A stretch of 55,373 nt of DNA from an uncultured Bacteroidales bacterium (GCA_905235375.1 CAJOLH010000021.1:1-55373); one strand, 5' to 3'; positions 42,301-52,016 are shown, counted from the stretch's first letter. Numbers and translations are program-made. Notes: generated from the sequence alone by a model not told the origin.

Positions 42301-42996
42301 ATGGCACTTTGGAAAGATGATGCCGAACTCTTCAGCATCGCACGCAAAGAACTCTTCCCCGCCCTCGTCGGCGATATCCTCGACAAGATGGGCTACCAGC
42401 ATCAGTTTGTCTCTCCACTCATCAAGCCAGTGAGGCAGGACATGGTCGTCGTAGGACGCGCTATGCCAGTGCTTGAGGCTGATGTCTTCAATGAGAAGCT
42501 TGGCGAAGAGACACACAATCCCATCATGCGCCAGCCTTTCGGCATCATGTTCGAGGCGCTCGACTCATTGCAGCCAGGCGAAGTCTATGTCTGTTCGGGA
42601 TCGTCACCGCGCTATGCGCTATGGGGCGGACTGATGAGCACACGCGCCATCCACTGCGGGGCTGCCGGTGCCGTGGTCGATGGCTATTCGCGCGACACCA
42701 ACGAGATTCTTAGGCTCAACTTCCCCACCTTCTCGATGGGAGGCTATGCGCAGGACCAGGGGCCGCGAGGCAAGGTGATGGACTATCGCACGCCCATCGA
42801 ATTCAGTGGCGTGCGCGTCAATCCGGGCGATGTGGTGTTCGGCGATCTCGACGGCGTGCTCATCGTGCCTGCCGAGGCCGTAACCGATGCCTTCGAAGGC
42901 GCTATCGGGAAGGCACGCGGCGAAAAGCTTGTAGCTGAGGCCATCCGTGCAGGCATGAGCACAGTCGAAGCATTTGCGAAATTCGGCATTATGTAA
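42301..42996 (+). CDS. RraA-family protein (HMG/CHA aldolase-like)
   Basis: This 231-residue protein has the RraA/dimethylmenaquinone methyltransferase-like fold. LVGDILDKMG opens it, GGLMSTRAIHCGAAGAVVDGYSRDTNEI holds the metal/pyruvate-site residues, and VNPGDVVFGDLDGVLIVP ends the domain. Many relatives are 4-hydroxy-4-methyl-2-oxoglutarate aldolases or oxaloacetate decarboxylases; a role in sugar-acid breakdown is plausible here because an SDR dehydrogenase follows. The substrate is unknown. Confidence 0.8.
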   Translation: MALWKDDAELFSIARKELFPALVGDILDKMGYQHQFVSPLIKPVRQDMVVVGRAMPVLEADVFNEKLGEETHNPIMRQPFGIMFEALDSLQPGEVYVCSGSSPRYALWGGLMSTRAIHCGAAGAVVDGYSRDTNEILRLNFPTFSMGGYAQDQGPRGKVMDYRTPIEFSGVRVNPGDVVFGDLDGVLIVPAEAVTDAFEGAIGKARGEKLVAEAIRAGMSTVEAFAKFGIM

Positions 42997-42999
42997 TAT

Positions 43000-43046
43000 T
43001 AACCCCTCGAACCTTTTGAACCTTTCGAACCCTTCAAACCCCTAAC
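43000..43046. repeat. CGAACCCCT-type repeat after the RraA gene
   Basis: Five units (CCCCTCGAAC, CTTTTGAAC, CTTTCGAAC, CCTTCAAAC, CCCTAAC) start right after the stop codon and run to the SDR gene. Confidence 0.8.
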
Positions 43047-43049
43047 TAT

Positions 43050-43808
43050 ATGTTGGATCAGTTCAAACTGGACGGCCAGGTGGCTGTCATCACTGGTGGC
43101 GGCACGGGCCTTGGTCTCGGCATAGCACGCATCTTCGTGCAGGCGGGAGCCAAGGTGGTCATCGTGGGCCGTCGTGAAGAGAAACTGCGCGAGGCACAGC
43201 AGCAGTTGGGCGAACAGTGCTCCTATCGAGCCTTCGACGTCACCGACAAAGCTGCCATGCCCGCTCTTGTGGCCGACATCGAAGCGAACGTCGGGCCCAT
43301 CGACATCCTCGTCAACGGGGCAGGCATTCACCTCAAGAAGCCCGCACTCGAAGTCACCGACGAGGAATATCTCAGCGTAATTGACACCCACGTCCTCAGC
43401 GTCTTCGCCTTGAGTCGCGAAGTGCTGCGCCGCATGGTGCCCCGTCGTCGCGGCAGCATCATCCTTATCTCGTCGATGTCGGCGTTCATGGGCATGGAGA
43501 AGGTTGTGGCCTACACCACTGCCAAGAGTGCCGTGCTCGGCATCCAGCGCGCCCTCATAGCCGACTACAGCCGCGATGGCATTCGCGTGAACACCATTGC
43601 CCCCGGATGGATTGACACCCCGATGCTCCACAAGGCCATCGATGCCGATGCTCCACGGCGCAACAAGATTCTCAGCCGCATCCCCACCCACACATTCGGC
43701 CATCCCGACGACATCGGCAACGCCGCCCTCTATCTCTGCTCCGAAGCAGGTCGTTACGTCAATGGCGTGACCCTCCCTGTCGATGCCGGTGCTATTGAAG
43801 GATTCTAA
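43050..43808 (+). CDS. Short-chain dehydrogenase/reductase
   Basis: This 252-residue NAD(P)-dependent enzyme has TGGGTGLGLGIAR (cofactor loop), DILVNGAG, catalytic Ser in ILISSMSAFMG, and YTTAK with catalytic Tyr and Lys. The closest general type is the gluconate 5-dehydrogenase/2-deoxy-gluconate dehydrogenase group. The C-terminal NGVTLPVDAGAIEGF is typical. Together with RraA it suggests uronate or sugar-acid catabolism. Confidence 0.85.
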   Translation: MLDQFKLDGQVAVITGGGTGLGLGIARIFVQAGAKVVIVGRREEKLREAQQQLGEQCSYRAFDVTDKAAMPALVADIEANVGPIDILVNGAGIHLKKPALEVTDEEYLSVIDTHVLSVFALSREVLRRMVPRRRGSIILISSMSAFMGMEKVVAYTTAKSAVLGIQRALIADYSRDGIRVNTIAPGWIDTPMLHKAIDADAPRRNKILSRIPTHTFGHPDDIGNAALYLCSEAGRYVNGVTLPVDAGAIEGF

Positions 43809-43817
43809 AACTTTAAA

Positions 43818-44288
43818 ATGAATAATACGCTTATAAAGCAAATCGTACGACCTATGGAAGACAAATTCAATCTGGAACGATTCGTGGAGGCTCAGGACAG
43901 CGAGCCTTTCGACAATTACGAGCAGGCCCTCGCCGAAATGCGGGCAGGGCAGAAGCGGGGACACTGGATCTGGTACATCTTCCCGCAGATGCGTGGCTTG
44001 GGACATAGCCCCAATTCCTATACGTTCGGTATCAGCGGCCTGGAGGAGGCAAAGGCATACCTCGCACACGAAGTGCTGGGCCCGCGCCTGCGCGAAATTA
44101 CCGAGGCCGTGCTCAAGCAGGCTGGCCTGCCCGCCGAAGTGTTGATGGGATGGGAGATTGATGCCATGAAGCTGCGTTCGTCGATGACGCTGTTCGATGC
44201 CGCTTCGCCCGACGATATCTTCGGCGAGGTGCTCGAAACCTTCTTCGATGGGAGTCGTTGCCAACGCACGTTGTCGCTTTTCTTTTAA
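43818..44288 (+). CDS. DUF1810-family protein
   Basis: This 156-residue cytoplasmic protein matches DUF1810: NLERFVEAQDS, EMRAGQKRGHWIWYIFPQMRGLGHSPNS, and LMGWEIDAMKLRSSMTLFDAAS. The function of the family is unclear. It follows the SDR gene by 9 bp, so it is probably cotranscribed. The palindromic element copy 2 begins right at its stop codon. Confidence 0.85.
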   Translation: MNNTLIKQIVRPMEDKFNLERFVEAQDSEPFDNYEQALAEMRAGQKRGHWIWYIFPQMRGLGHSPNSYTFGISGLEEAKAYLAHEVLGPRLREITEAVLKQAGLPAEVLMGWEIDAMKLRSSMTLFDAASPDDIFGEVLETFFDGSRCQRTLSLFF

Positions 44289-44471
44289 CACGAATTATCG
44301 AATTATTTGGGTCGCTTCGCTCAAAATTATAAGAAAATTGATTATAAAAATTATCAAAAAAAGATGGTCCAAAATAGCCGTGACCAATTCCGACTCGTTT
44401 TTCTTATAATTTTTTGATTTGATTTTTTGTTAATTTTGAGCGCAGCGACCCAAATAATTCGACAATTCGTG
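44289..44471. repeat. Palindromic repeat element, copy 2 (extended)
   Basis: The core 44310-44450 matches copy 1 at 8832-8973 along its length, including the TGGTC/GACCA centre. Here the inverted arms extend further outward (CACGAATTRTCGAATTATTT on both sides), giving 183 bp. The left end is at the stop codon of the DUF1810 gene and the right end is 30 bp before the SusC promoter. Confidence 0.88.
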
Positions 44472-44500
44472 ATAAGAAAAAAGACGCATATAATTATCGT

Positions 44501-44508
44501 TAATTTTG
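44501..44508 (+). promoter_or_regulatory. Promoter -7 element of the SusCD locus
   Basis: TAATTTTG (TAnnTTTG) lies 28 bp before the SusC start. Confidence 0.6.
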
Positions 44509-44535
44509 GTTACACACTTAACTTATAACTTACTT

Positions 44536-47500
44536 ATGAAAAAATTCTTTTTGGTTACAACTGCGGCATTGTCGATTGTAGGGATGGCAATGCCTGACGC
44601 ATCGCGTGCCGCAGAACCAGCCGGAGCAGCAGTGGCAGCGCCGGCTCAGCAGATTACCGTCAACGGCGCGGTAATCGACGAAAATGGCGATCCCATTGCG
44701 GGCGCCAGTGTGCTCGAACGCGGAACAACCAATGGCGTGAACACCGACATCGACGGAAAGTTTGTGCTCAGAGTCAATGCGGGCTCGACGCTCGAAATCT
44801 CGTTCGTGGGCTATTCTTCGCAGCAGGTCAAGGCCGCTCCGACAGTGAAGGTTACTCTCACGGAGGATGCCGAGCTGCTCGACGACGTGGTAGTGGTGGG
44901 TTACGGCACGATGCGCAAGTCGGACCTGACGGGCTCGACCACCTCGCTCCGCTCCGATGCCATCACTTCGACCCTCGCTGCCAACCCGCTCGAAGCCCTG
45001 CAGGGCAAGTCGTCGGGTCTGGCCGTCTTCAACGATCTGCGACCAGGCGAAGTGCCTACGCTGCGTATCCGTGGCACGGCTTCGATCAATTCGGGCAAAG
45101 ACCCGCTCTATGTGGTCGATGGCTTTGCACTGGTTGACGGCGACCTCAACGACATCAATGCTGCCGACATCGAGGCCATCGAAATCCTGAAGGACGCTTC
45201 GGCCACCGCCATCTATGGTTCGCGTGGCGCCAACGGCGTGGTGATGATCACGACGAAGAAGGGCGCAGAGGGACGCAAGAACCTCAGCGTGCACGCCAGC
45301 ACTGCGGTGAACATGCGTAGCCGTCTGCTCGACACCGTGACGGGCGATGACTTCATCAACTATATGACCAAAGCCGCTGCCGCACAGGGTTCGACCAATC
45401 CTTTCCCCAATGGCTACACGGTGACCGATGTGAACTGGCAGGAGGAGGTGATCAGTAAGTCGTCGCTCACGCAGGACTATGGCGTGACTTTCGACGGCGC
45501 GGCTGGCGGCACCAACTATATGTTCTCGGCAGGCTACTACGACCAGGAGGGTCTGGTCGAAGGCACCGAGTACGAGAAGTTCACCCTGCATAATAATCTT
45601 CAGCACAAGTTCAACCAGTGGATCACCATCGGTTCGAGCATGCAGCTCACCACTTCGACCACCGACAGGATCGGCTCGGACCTCACTTACGACATGAGCG
45701 TGACCAACGACATCTTCCGCTGGGGATGGCCCACCGACCCCGTCTATAAGGAGGATGGTTCGTACAACATCGTGAACCATGGCGACTTGTTCAACCCGCT
45801 TGCCACCATGGACAACCAGACCAACAACCAGAAGAGCGTGCGCTTCCTGGGCGACTTCTTCCTGCAGGTCGATTTCACCAAGCACCTGAACTACCGCCTC
45901 AACATCGGTTACGATGTGAAGAACATCAACCGCTACTATTGGGCAGGCAACCAGGATGCCAAGTCGATAGGCAATGCCGTCGAGACCGGCACGGGCTCAC
46001 ACCTCTGGGCACGCAGCCGCTCGAAGCTGATGGACAACATCATCACCTACACCAACAAGTGGGGCGAGCATCACCTCACATTGACAGGTGTCTATTCATG
46101 GCAGGACTACAAGTACAACACCTCGTCGATGAGCGGTGCGTTTGCCGACATGAAGCTACAGGCATTCGACTTTTCGGGTGTCGATCAGGCAACCCTTTCG
46201 GCTGCCAGCGATTATCATAGCAACCGCCTCATTTCGTGGACAGCACGCGCTGCCTACAACTATGCCGACAAGTATCTGCTCACTGCCACCATACGTTTCG
46301 ATGGTTCGTCGCGCTTCGGCGATGACAACAAGTTCGGCACTTTCCCATCGGTCGGCCTTGGCTGGCGTTTGAGCAACGAGGATTTCCTCAAGGACAACGA
46401 TGCCATCACCAACCTGAAGGTGCGTGCTTCGTATGGCGTGACCGGCAACCAGGAGATCGGCAACTACGGCTCGCTCTCGAAACTGGGCACCAGCACAAGT
46501 GATGCCAACTATACCGATGGCACCAATCCCCTGCTCGGCTATTTTGAGTCGGTGGGCAATTCGAAGCTGAAGTGGGAACGCACCACACAGTTCGATGCCG
46601 GTCTGGAACTGCAGCTCTTCAGTCGTGCTAACGTCACATTCGACTACTATACCCGTACGACCACCGACCTGCTCTTCCAGGTGCCCATACCATCAACATC
46701 GGGATTCCAGTCGGTGATCAGCAACATCGGCAAGATAGCAAACCACGGCATAGAGGTAGCCGCCGATGCCGACATCTTCAAGAACAAGGATTGGCGTGTG
46801 AACTTCGGCGTAAACTACACCTTCAACACCAACGAAGTGAAGGAACTCTACAATGACGTGGAGCGCATGGTGGTCAACGATGGCACATCGACCACGGGTA
46901 TCGTCTCTGCCCTCGAGGTGGGTGAGCCTGTGAATGCTGTCTTTGCCCGTCATTCGCTCGGCATCATCAAGACGCAGGAGCAGCTCGATGCCTACGTTGA
47001 CAAGGTGCCCGGCGTGAAGGGTACGGCACACATCGGCTCGGAGATGTACGAGGATTTCGATGGCGATGGACAGATTACCGTGAACGACTGCAAGAGCATC
47101 GGCTCGATCGAACCCAAGCACTTCTACGGACTGAACCTCAACGTAAGTTACAAGGACTTCACGCTCAGCGTCTATGGTCAGGGCGCATTCAAGTACGCCT
47201 CGATCATCGGAGCAGAACACAGCGGCTATCGCGGCACGGGCACGTCGAGCAACTGGCGCATCGGTATGCAGGACACCGGCAGCTACAGCCTTTGGGTGGA
47301 TAATGGCGTGCGCAACACCCTCGGCATCCCTACCCAGGAGGCTTGGGACGATATGTTCGACCCAACGACCAACCCGGGCGGCGACCATCCGTCGGCTGGC
47401 GCGAAGGGTATCTTCCTCAGCGACCGTACCAATGGAGACTGGGCTTATTTCCTCTTGAAGAACATCCAGCTCAGCTATAACTTCGGCAAACTGATGCAGG

Positions 47501-47646
47501 TGAAGGCTCTGAAGGAGCTCTCCGTGAACGTGAACTTCCAGAATGTGGCAGCATGGGCCAACCATACAGGCTACAATCCCCAGAATGGCGACGTTTCGAA
47601 TCCATTCGCAAGGACCATCATGTTCGGCATCAACGCCAAGTTCTGA
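44536..47646 (+). CDS. SusC/RagA-family TonB-linked outer membrane transporter
   Basis: This 1036-residue protein has a signal peptide, a carboxypeptidase-regulatory-like domain (ITVNGAVIDENGDPIAGASV), a TonB-box-like segment and plug (DDVVVVGYGTMRKSDLTGS; LRIRGTASINSGKDPLYVVDG; ILKDASATAIYGSRGANGVV), and a C-terminal beta-barrel. It imports glycan fragments delivered by the SusD partner. The ATG at 44536 follows the promoter and directly precedes the signal peptide. It starts a polysaccharide-utilisation locus with SusD and glycosidases. Confidence 0.96.
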   Translation: MKKFFLVTTAALSIVGMAMPDASRAAEPAGAAVAAPAQQITVNGAVIDENGDPIAGASVLERGTTNGVNTDIDGKFVLRVNAGSTLEISFVGYSSQQVKAAPTVKVTLTEDAELLDDVVVVGYGTMRKSDLTGSTTSLRSDAITSTLAANPLEALQGKSSGLAVFNDLRPGEVPTLRIRGTASINSGKDPLYVVDGFALVDGDLNDINAADIEAIEILKDASATAIYGSRGANGVVMITTKKGAEGRKNLSVHASTAVNMRSRLLDTVTGDDFINYMTKAAAAQGSTNPFPNGYTVTDVNWQEEVISKSSLTQDYGVTFDGAAGGTNYMFSAGYYDQEGLVEGTEYEKFTLHNNLQHKFNQWITIGSSMQLTTSTTDRIGSDLTYDMSVTNDIFRWGWPTDPVYKEDGSYNIVNHGDLFNPLATMDNQTNNQKSVRFLGDFFLQVDFTKHLNYRLNIGYDVKNINRYYWAGNQDAKSIGNAVETGTGSHLWARSRSKLMDNIITYTNKWGEHHLTLTGVYSWQDYKYNTSSMSGAFADMKLQAFDFSGVDQATLSAASDYHSNRLISWTARAAYNYADKYLLTATIRFDGSSRFGDDNKFGTFPSVGLGWRLSNEDFLKDNDAITNLKVRASYGVTGNQEIGNYGSLSKLGTSTSDANYTDGTNPLLGYFESVGNSKLKWERTTQFDAGLELQLFSRANVTFDYYTRTTTDLLFQVPIPSTSGFQSVISNIGKIANHGIEVAADADIFKNKDWRVNFGVNYTFNTNEVKELYNDVERMVVNDGTSTTGIVSALEVGEPVNAVFARHSLGIIKTQEQLDAYVDKVPGVKGTAHIGSEMYEDFDGDGQITVNDCKSIGSIEPKHFYGLNLNVSYKDFTLSVYGQGAFKYASIIGAEHSGYRGTGTSSNWRIGMQDTGSYSLWVDNGVRNTLGIPTQEAWDDMFDPTTNPGGDHPSAGAKGIFLSDRTNGDWAYFLLKNIQLSYNFGKLMQVKALKELSVNVNFQNVAAWANHTGYNPQNGDVSNPFARTIMFGINAKF

Positions 47647-47649
47647 TGG

Positions 47650-47706
47650 TTTGAATGGTTTGAATGGTTTGAAAAGTTCGAAAGGTTTGAAAGGTTCGAA
47701 AAATTC
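47650..47706. repeat. TGGTTTGAA-type repeat after SusC
   Basis: About six 9-bp units (TGGTTTGAA three times, then AAGTTCGAA and AGGTTTGAA) start at the SusC stop codon and run to the SusD gene. Confidence 0.85.
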
Positions 47707-47739
47707 ATGATTATTTATTTATCGCTTATAGAAATCATT

Positions 47740-49350
47740 ATGAAGACTATCAAATATATTCTCACGTGCGCTGTGCTTGCTGCCACGATGCTTGGCGGCA
47801 TGACGCTGACCAGCTGCAACGATCTCGATGAACATCCCTATACCTTCATCGACCCGGCCTCGTTCTACAATACCGAGGACGAAATTGATGCCACCCTTGT
47901 CGGCGTATATAACCGCTACCGCAACATGTACAATGCCAACAGCCAGCTTTACCTGGCTCAGATCGAGCTTCTTTCCGATCAGGGTGTGCCCACCTATAAT
48001 AAAAATAATATGGAGCTCATCAACAAGTGGGACGGTGTGCAGAACGCTTCAGCTTCGAACGGCGTTCATCGCATCTGGGCTGCCTGCTACGAGGCGGTGA
48101 ACCGCGCCAACATTGTGCTGGGTCGTGCCGACAACGTGGAGATGAGCGAAGAGTCGCGCAACCGCATCAAGGGCCAGGCCTACTTCCTTCGTGGCTATGC
48201 CTTCTATTCGATGGCTCGTTGCTTCGGTGCCCTTGCCCTGCCGCTCACTTATACCAATGGCGTGGAAGGTCTGGAGCTTGCACGTTCGACCTACAGCGAG
48301 ACCTACGACCAGATCATCTCCGACCTCAAGCATGCCGAGTCGTTGCTGCCCGTGCGTGGCACCAGCGGCTACGATGTTTGGCGTGCTTCGAAGGGCGCTG
48401 CCCAGGCTGCCCTCGGTGAGGTCTATCTCCACCGTGCCGGTTTGGCCGATGTCATGGGCGAAGGTGCCAACGAGACGGAATACTACACACAGGCTCGCGA
48501 CTACAGCAAGAAGGTGATCGACAGCGGTGTCTATGGCCTCATGGAAAACTACGAGGACCAGTTCTACTGGTTCAACGAGAGCGGTGCGAAGAACAACAAG
48601 GAGTCGATCTTCGAGCTCCAGTATTCCGCAGCTGCCAGCCAGAGCAACGGCATGCACATCCGTTTTGGTTTGGGTCGCACCTATTCGAATTACATGGGCT
48701 GCTACCAGTACTCGCGTATGGGCGTTTCGCCTTACATCTACACCGAGATGCTGGCCAATGGCGACAAGCGTGCCAAGGTATTCCTGACCTATTTTGAGGA
48801 AAACGACGGCACTGCCCACACATTCAATCCCACAACCCTGCACTGGGAGCCCTACGTCACCAACGACCGCAACGTGGAGCATACCTGCGTCTTCAACTGC
48901 AAGTATTTCGACCAGCACACCGATGCTTCGCTGCAGCGCCCCAATGCCAACTTCCCCATCCTGCGCTATGCCGAGGTGCTGCTCAACTACGCTGAGGCTG
49001 CCAACAAGCTGAATGCCGGCTCTGGCATCGAATGCCTCAACCAAGTGCGCCTGCGTGCCGGATTGGCTCCGTTCAGCGGTAGCCAGGCTGAGATTGACGA
49101 GGAGATCTTCAACCAGCGTCGCTTCGAGTTCGTTGGCGAAGGCAAGATCTTCTTTGTCGAACTGCGTCGTGACGTGCTCGCCGACCTTTCGGCCAAGAAG
49201 CTCGCCCAGGGCTTTGCCGACAAGCTCAGTTACTTCGATGCAGCCGAGCCGCTGTTCAAACCCCGCAAGGACTTCCTCTTCCTGATTCCTCAGGGTGATC
49301 TCGACAGCAATCCTGCCCTCGTGCAGAATCCTATCCCACAGTCGAAGTAA
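47740..49350 (+). CDS. SusD/RagB-family glycan-binding lipoprotein
   Basis: This 536-residue surface lipoprotein has the lipobox TLTSC and the SusD helical TPR-like fold: the RIWAACYEAVNRANIVL region, FLRGYAFYSMARCFGALALP, and the C-terminal LNQVRLRAGL and ERRFE-like NQRRFEFVGEG motif. It sits on the SusC barrel as a lid that captures glycan. It follows SusC within about 95 bp, and a terminator lies after it. Confidence 0.95.
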   Translation: MKTIKYILTCAVLAATMLGGMTLTSCNDLDEHPYTFIDPASFYNTEDEIDATLVGVYNRYRNMYNANSQLYLAQIELLSDQGVPTYNKNNMELINKWDGVQNASASNGVHRIWAACYEAVNRANIVLGRADNVEMSEESRNRIKGQAYFLRGYAFYSMARCFGALALPLTYTNGVEGLELARSTYSETYDQIISDLKHAESLLPVRGTSGYDVWRASKGAAQAALGEVYLHRAGLADVMGEGANETEYYTQARDYSKKVIDSGVYGLMENYEDQFYWFNESGAKNNKESIFELQYSAAASQSNGMHIRFGLGRTYSNYMGCYQYSRMGVSPYIYTEMLANGDKRAKVFLTYFEENDGTAHTFNPTTLHWEPYVTNDRNVEHTCVFNCKYFDQHTDASLQRPNANFPILRYAEVLLNYAEAANKLNAGSGIECLNQVRLRAGLAPFSGSQAEIDEEIFNQRRFEFVGEGKIFFVELRRDVLADLSAKKLAQGFADKLSYFDAAEPLFKPRKDFLFLIPQGDLDSNPALVQNPIPQSK

Positions 49351-49368
49351 TCCCGGTTTATATTATGG

Positions 49369-49403
49369 CTCCCCTGTCCTGCGATTGGGGAGTCATTTTT
49401 TTG
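49369..49403 (+). terminator. Terminator of SusCD
   Basis: The stem CTCCCC/GGGGAG with a 12-nt loop is followed by TCATTTTTTT. Confidence 0.75.
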
Positions 49404-49430
49404 CCTTTGCACAAAAAAGGAAGAAAGTTC

Positions 49431-49461
49431 TTTGTCACTTCGTAAAAAGTTCGTATCTTTG
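49431..49461 (+). promoter_or_regulatory. Promoter of the GH31 gene
   Basis: TTTG at 49431-49434, exactly 19 nt, then TATCTTTG at 49454-49461: a perfect consensus. GH31 is thus transcribed separately from SusCD. Confidence 0.8.
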
Positions 49462-49501
49462 TCCCCGTATTTTGAATATATTACCAAATCTATAAATCGA
49501 A

Positions 49502-52009
49502 ATGAAAACCATCCCTATCCTTCTTGGTGGCATCATGCTCTTGTCGCTTGTGGCATGCAACCAATACACCACCGCATTTGAATGTCCTCTTGAACAAGGC
49601 TTGTTGCGCGTGGAGTTCCCTGAAGCCGACATCGTGCGTGTGCGTTTGTCGGAGAACAATGATTTCGTGGACAATAAGACGACTGTCGTGCTTCCCGAGG
49701 CTTTGAATCACCTCGTCAAAGTGAAACTGGAGAAGCAGGAGGGAGCCTACGTGCTTACTTCCGACAGCCTGCAGGTTCGCGTGGACGAAAAGACAGGTGC
49801 CATCAGTTATTTCGACAGGCAAGGCAACCTGCTCCTTTCTGAACGTGACGAACTGCCCAAACAGGGCGAGAGCATCGCACTCGAAGACATCACCTACGAC
49901 CTGAAGTCAAGCCGAATCGAACAGACTGCCGATGGCGAGAAGGTGGTGATGGACATCCTGCGACACGACACTGTGGGCACTTCGTGGCGCTGGCAGGTGC
50001 ATTTCGCATTCCCTGCCGATGAGCCAATCTACGGATGGGGCTCTCACATGGAGGATCTGCTCGACCTCAAGGGACAGCAGCTTTGGCTCTGCCAGCATAA
50101 CTTGAAGGCCATGGTGCCCGTCATCTCCACCCCGTCGGGCTACGGTCTGCTCTTCGATGCAGGGTGCGGTATGCGTTTCGACGATAGCGACAATAAGGGC
50201 CTTGTCGAACTGGAGGCTGCCCAGGGTTTGGACTACTATTTCATGAAGGGCGCGACGATGGACCGCATCGTGAACCGTATGCGCACGCTCACCGGACAGT
50301 CGCCGATGATGCCGCGCTATCTCTTCGGCTACATCCAGTCGAAGGAGCGCTACCACAGCAGTGACGAGATTATCGGGACGATGCGCGAGTTCCGCAGTCG
50401 TCAGATCCCCATCGATATGATTGTGCAGGACTGGAACTACTGGCCCGAGGGATGGGGCATGATGAAGATGGATCGCCGTTATTATCCCGACCCGCAGGCT
50501 TTGGCCGACAGCGTGCACCAGCTGCATGGCCGTCTGATGGTCAGCATCTGGCCCAATCCTCAGGGCAATCCCCAGGAGAAGGATTTCAAGGAGCGTGGCT
50601 ATATGCTCAACCGCTCGTTCGTCAATGTTTTCGACCCCGAGGCGCGTGCTTACTACTGGCAGTGGGCCAACCGCGAGTTCTTCCACGATGGGGAGGGCTT
50701 CGATGCGTGGTGGTGCGACTGTACTGAGCCCACCGATGGCGACTGGAGGTCGATGCCCGAAGGTTACGGATGGGATAACCATCAGGACCGCTGGAAACTC
50801 AACCTGGAGGCGCAGAATGCCGTGATGGGAGCCGAGCGAACCTCGCTATATTCCCTTTTCGACACACGAGGCATCTATGAGAACCAGCGCAAGACTTCCG
50901 ACCGCAAGCGCGTGGTCAACCTCACCCGTTCGAGCTATGCAGGTCAGCAGCGCTATGCCGCCATCACCTGGAACGGCGATACCCACGCCTCGTGGCAGTC
51001 TTTTCGCCGCCAGATTCCGATGGGCTTGAACTTCATGGCCACGGGGTGTCCCTATTGGACTGTCGATGCAGGCACGTTCTTCACTTACACTGGTGCGCAA
51101 TGGTTCCTGGGAGGCGAGTTCCCCGACGGCTGCAACGATCCCGCCTATCGTGAGTTCTATCTGCGTATGTGCCAATGGGCTGCCTACCTGCCCGTCTTCC
51201 GCAGCCATGGCACCGGTACGCCGCGCGAACCTTGGTACTACGGCAACCCCTTAAACCCCTCGAACCCCTTAACCCCCTCGTACCTTTCGAACCCCTCGAA
51301 CCCCTCAAACCTTTCAACCCCCTCGAACTTCTACTACACCGCCTTGGTCCGAAACATCGAGCGTCGCTACGAATTGCTGCCCTATATCTATTCGATGGCT
51401 GCCAAGGTGACGACAGATGACTATACCATGGCACGAATGCTTGCCTTCGATTTCCCGCAGGATCGGGAGGCACGTGCCTGCAAGACGGAGTATATGTTCG
51501 GCCCGGCACTGCTGGTTTGCCCCGTCACTCATCCGCTGTCGGAGACTTCGACACTCGATGTCTATCTGCCCGAAGGTGCCCAATGGCAGGATGCAGCCGG
51601 CAATGTGCACGAAGGTGGGCAACATCTGCTCTGTGATGTCTCTTTGAACGAAATACCTGTGTTCGTGCGCAGGGGCAGCATTCTTCCCAAGAGCCCCGTC
51701 ATCCAGTATTCCGACGAATTGCCTGCACAGACTTTGACCATCGAAGTCTTCCCCGGCAAGGATGCGCGTTTCGACCTCTACGAGGACGATGGCATCACCT
51801 ACGATTGTGAGAAGGGGGCATACTCGGTCATACCCATCCGATGGAATGAGGAGGCTCGTACCTTGACCATCGGGGAGCGAATCGGAGGTTTCGAGGGAAT
51901 GAACGCTGACCGTCATTTCGTCGTAAAGTTACTGGATGGAAAGACATCGTTCACCCAGGAGGTTGATTACGATGGTAAGATAGTGCAGTTGACAATGAAC
52001 TCCCGCTAA
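49502..52009 (+). CDS. GH31-family alpha-glycosidase lipoprotein
   Basis: This 835-residue enzyme has a lipoprotein signal (LLSLVAC), an N-terminal beta-sandwich, a TIM barrel and C-terminal beta domains. GH31 motifs: IVQDWNYWP, DAWWCDCTEP with nucleophile candidate Asp406, and WNGDTHASW with acid/base Asp493. GH31 members cut alpha-glucosides or alpha-xylosides; the exact specificity is not read. Residues about 582-610 are a low-complexity NPSNP-rich insert encoded by CGAACCCCT-type repeats (51245-51331), placed where relatives have a short loop before ERRYELLPYIYS. It has its own promoter and is followed by another glycosidase gene. Confidence 0.9.
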   Translation: MKTIPILLGGIMLLSLVACNQYTTAFECPLEQGLLRVEFPEADIVRVRLSENNDFVDNKTTVVLPEALNHLVKVKLEKQEGAYVLTSDSLQVRVDEKTGAISYFDRQGNLLLSERDELPKQGESIALEDITYDLKSSRIEQTADGEKVVMDILRHDTVGTSWRWQVHFAFPADEPIYGWGSHMEDLLDLKGQQLWLCQHNLKAMVPVISTPSGYGLLFDAGCGMRFDDSDNKGLVELEAAQGLDYYFMKGATMDRIVNRMRTLTGQSPMMPRYLFGYIQSKERYHSSDEIIGTMREFRSRQIPIDMIVQDWNYWPEGWGMMKMDRRYYPDPQALADSVHQLHGRLMVSIWPNPQGNPQEKDFKERGYMLNRSFVNVFDPEARAYYWQWANREFFHDGEGFDAWWCDCTEPTDGDWRSMPEGYGWDNHQDRWKLNLEAQNAVMGAERTSLYSLFDTRGIYENQRKTSDRKRVVNLTRSSYAGQQRYAAITWNGDTHASWQSFRRQIPMGLNFMATGCPYWTVDAGTFFTYTGAQWFLGGEFPDGCNDPAYREFYLRMCQWAAYLPVFRSHGTGTPREPWYYGNPLNPSNPLTPSYLSNPSNPSNLSTPSNFYYTALVRNIERRYELLPYIYSMAAKVTTDDYTMARMLAFDFPQDREARACKTEYMFGPALLVCPVTHPLSETSTLDVYLPEGAQWQDAAGNVHEGGQHLLCDVSLNEIPVFVRRGSILPKSPVIQYSDELPAQTLTIEVFPGKDARFDLYEDDGITYDCEKGAYSVIPIRWNEEARTLTIGERIGGFEGMNADRHFVVKLLDGKTSFTQEVDYDGKIVQLTMNSR
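51245..51331 (+). repeat. CGAACCCCT-type repeat inside the GH31 coding sequence
   Basis: About nine 9-bp units (AACCCCTTA, AACCCCTCG and close variants) read in frame as N-P-L/S triplets. The same repeat family lies between genes at 36172, 43000 and, reversed, at 32437. Confidence 0.85.
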
Positions 52010-52016
52010 CTCCCGC

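Noticed and set aside
44530..45885. Long antisense frame opposite the SusC gene
   Set aside because: It mirrors the codon pattern of a clear SusC gene in high-GC sequence. Similar shadows lie opposite sdhA, glgP and GH28.
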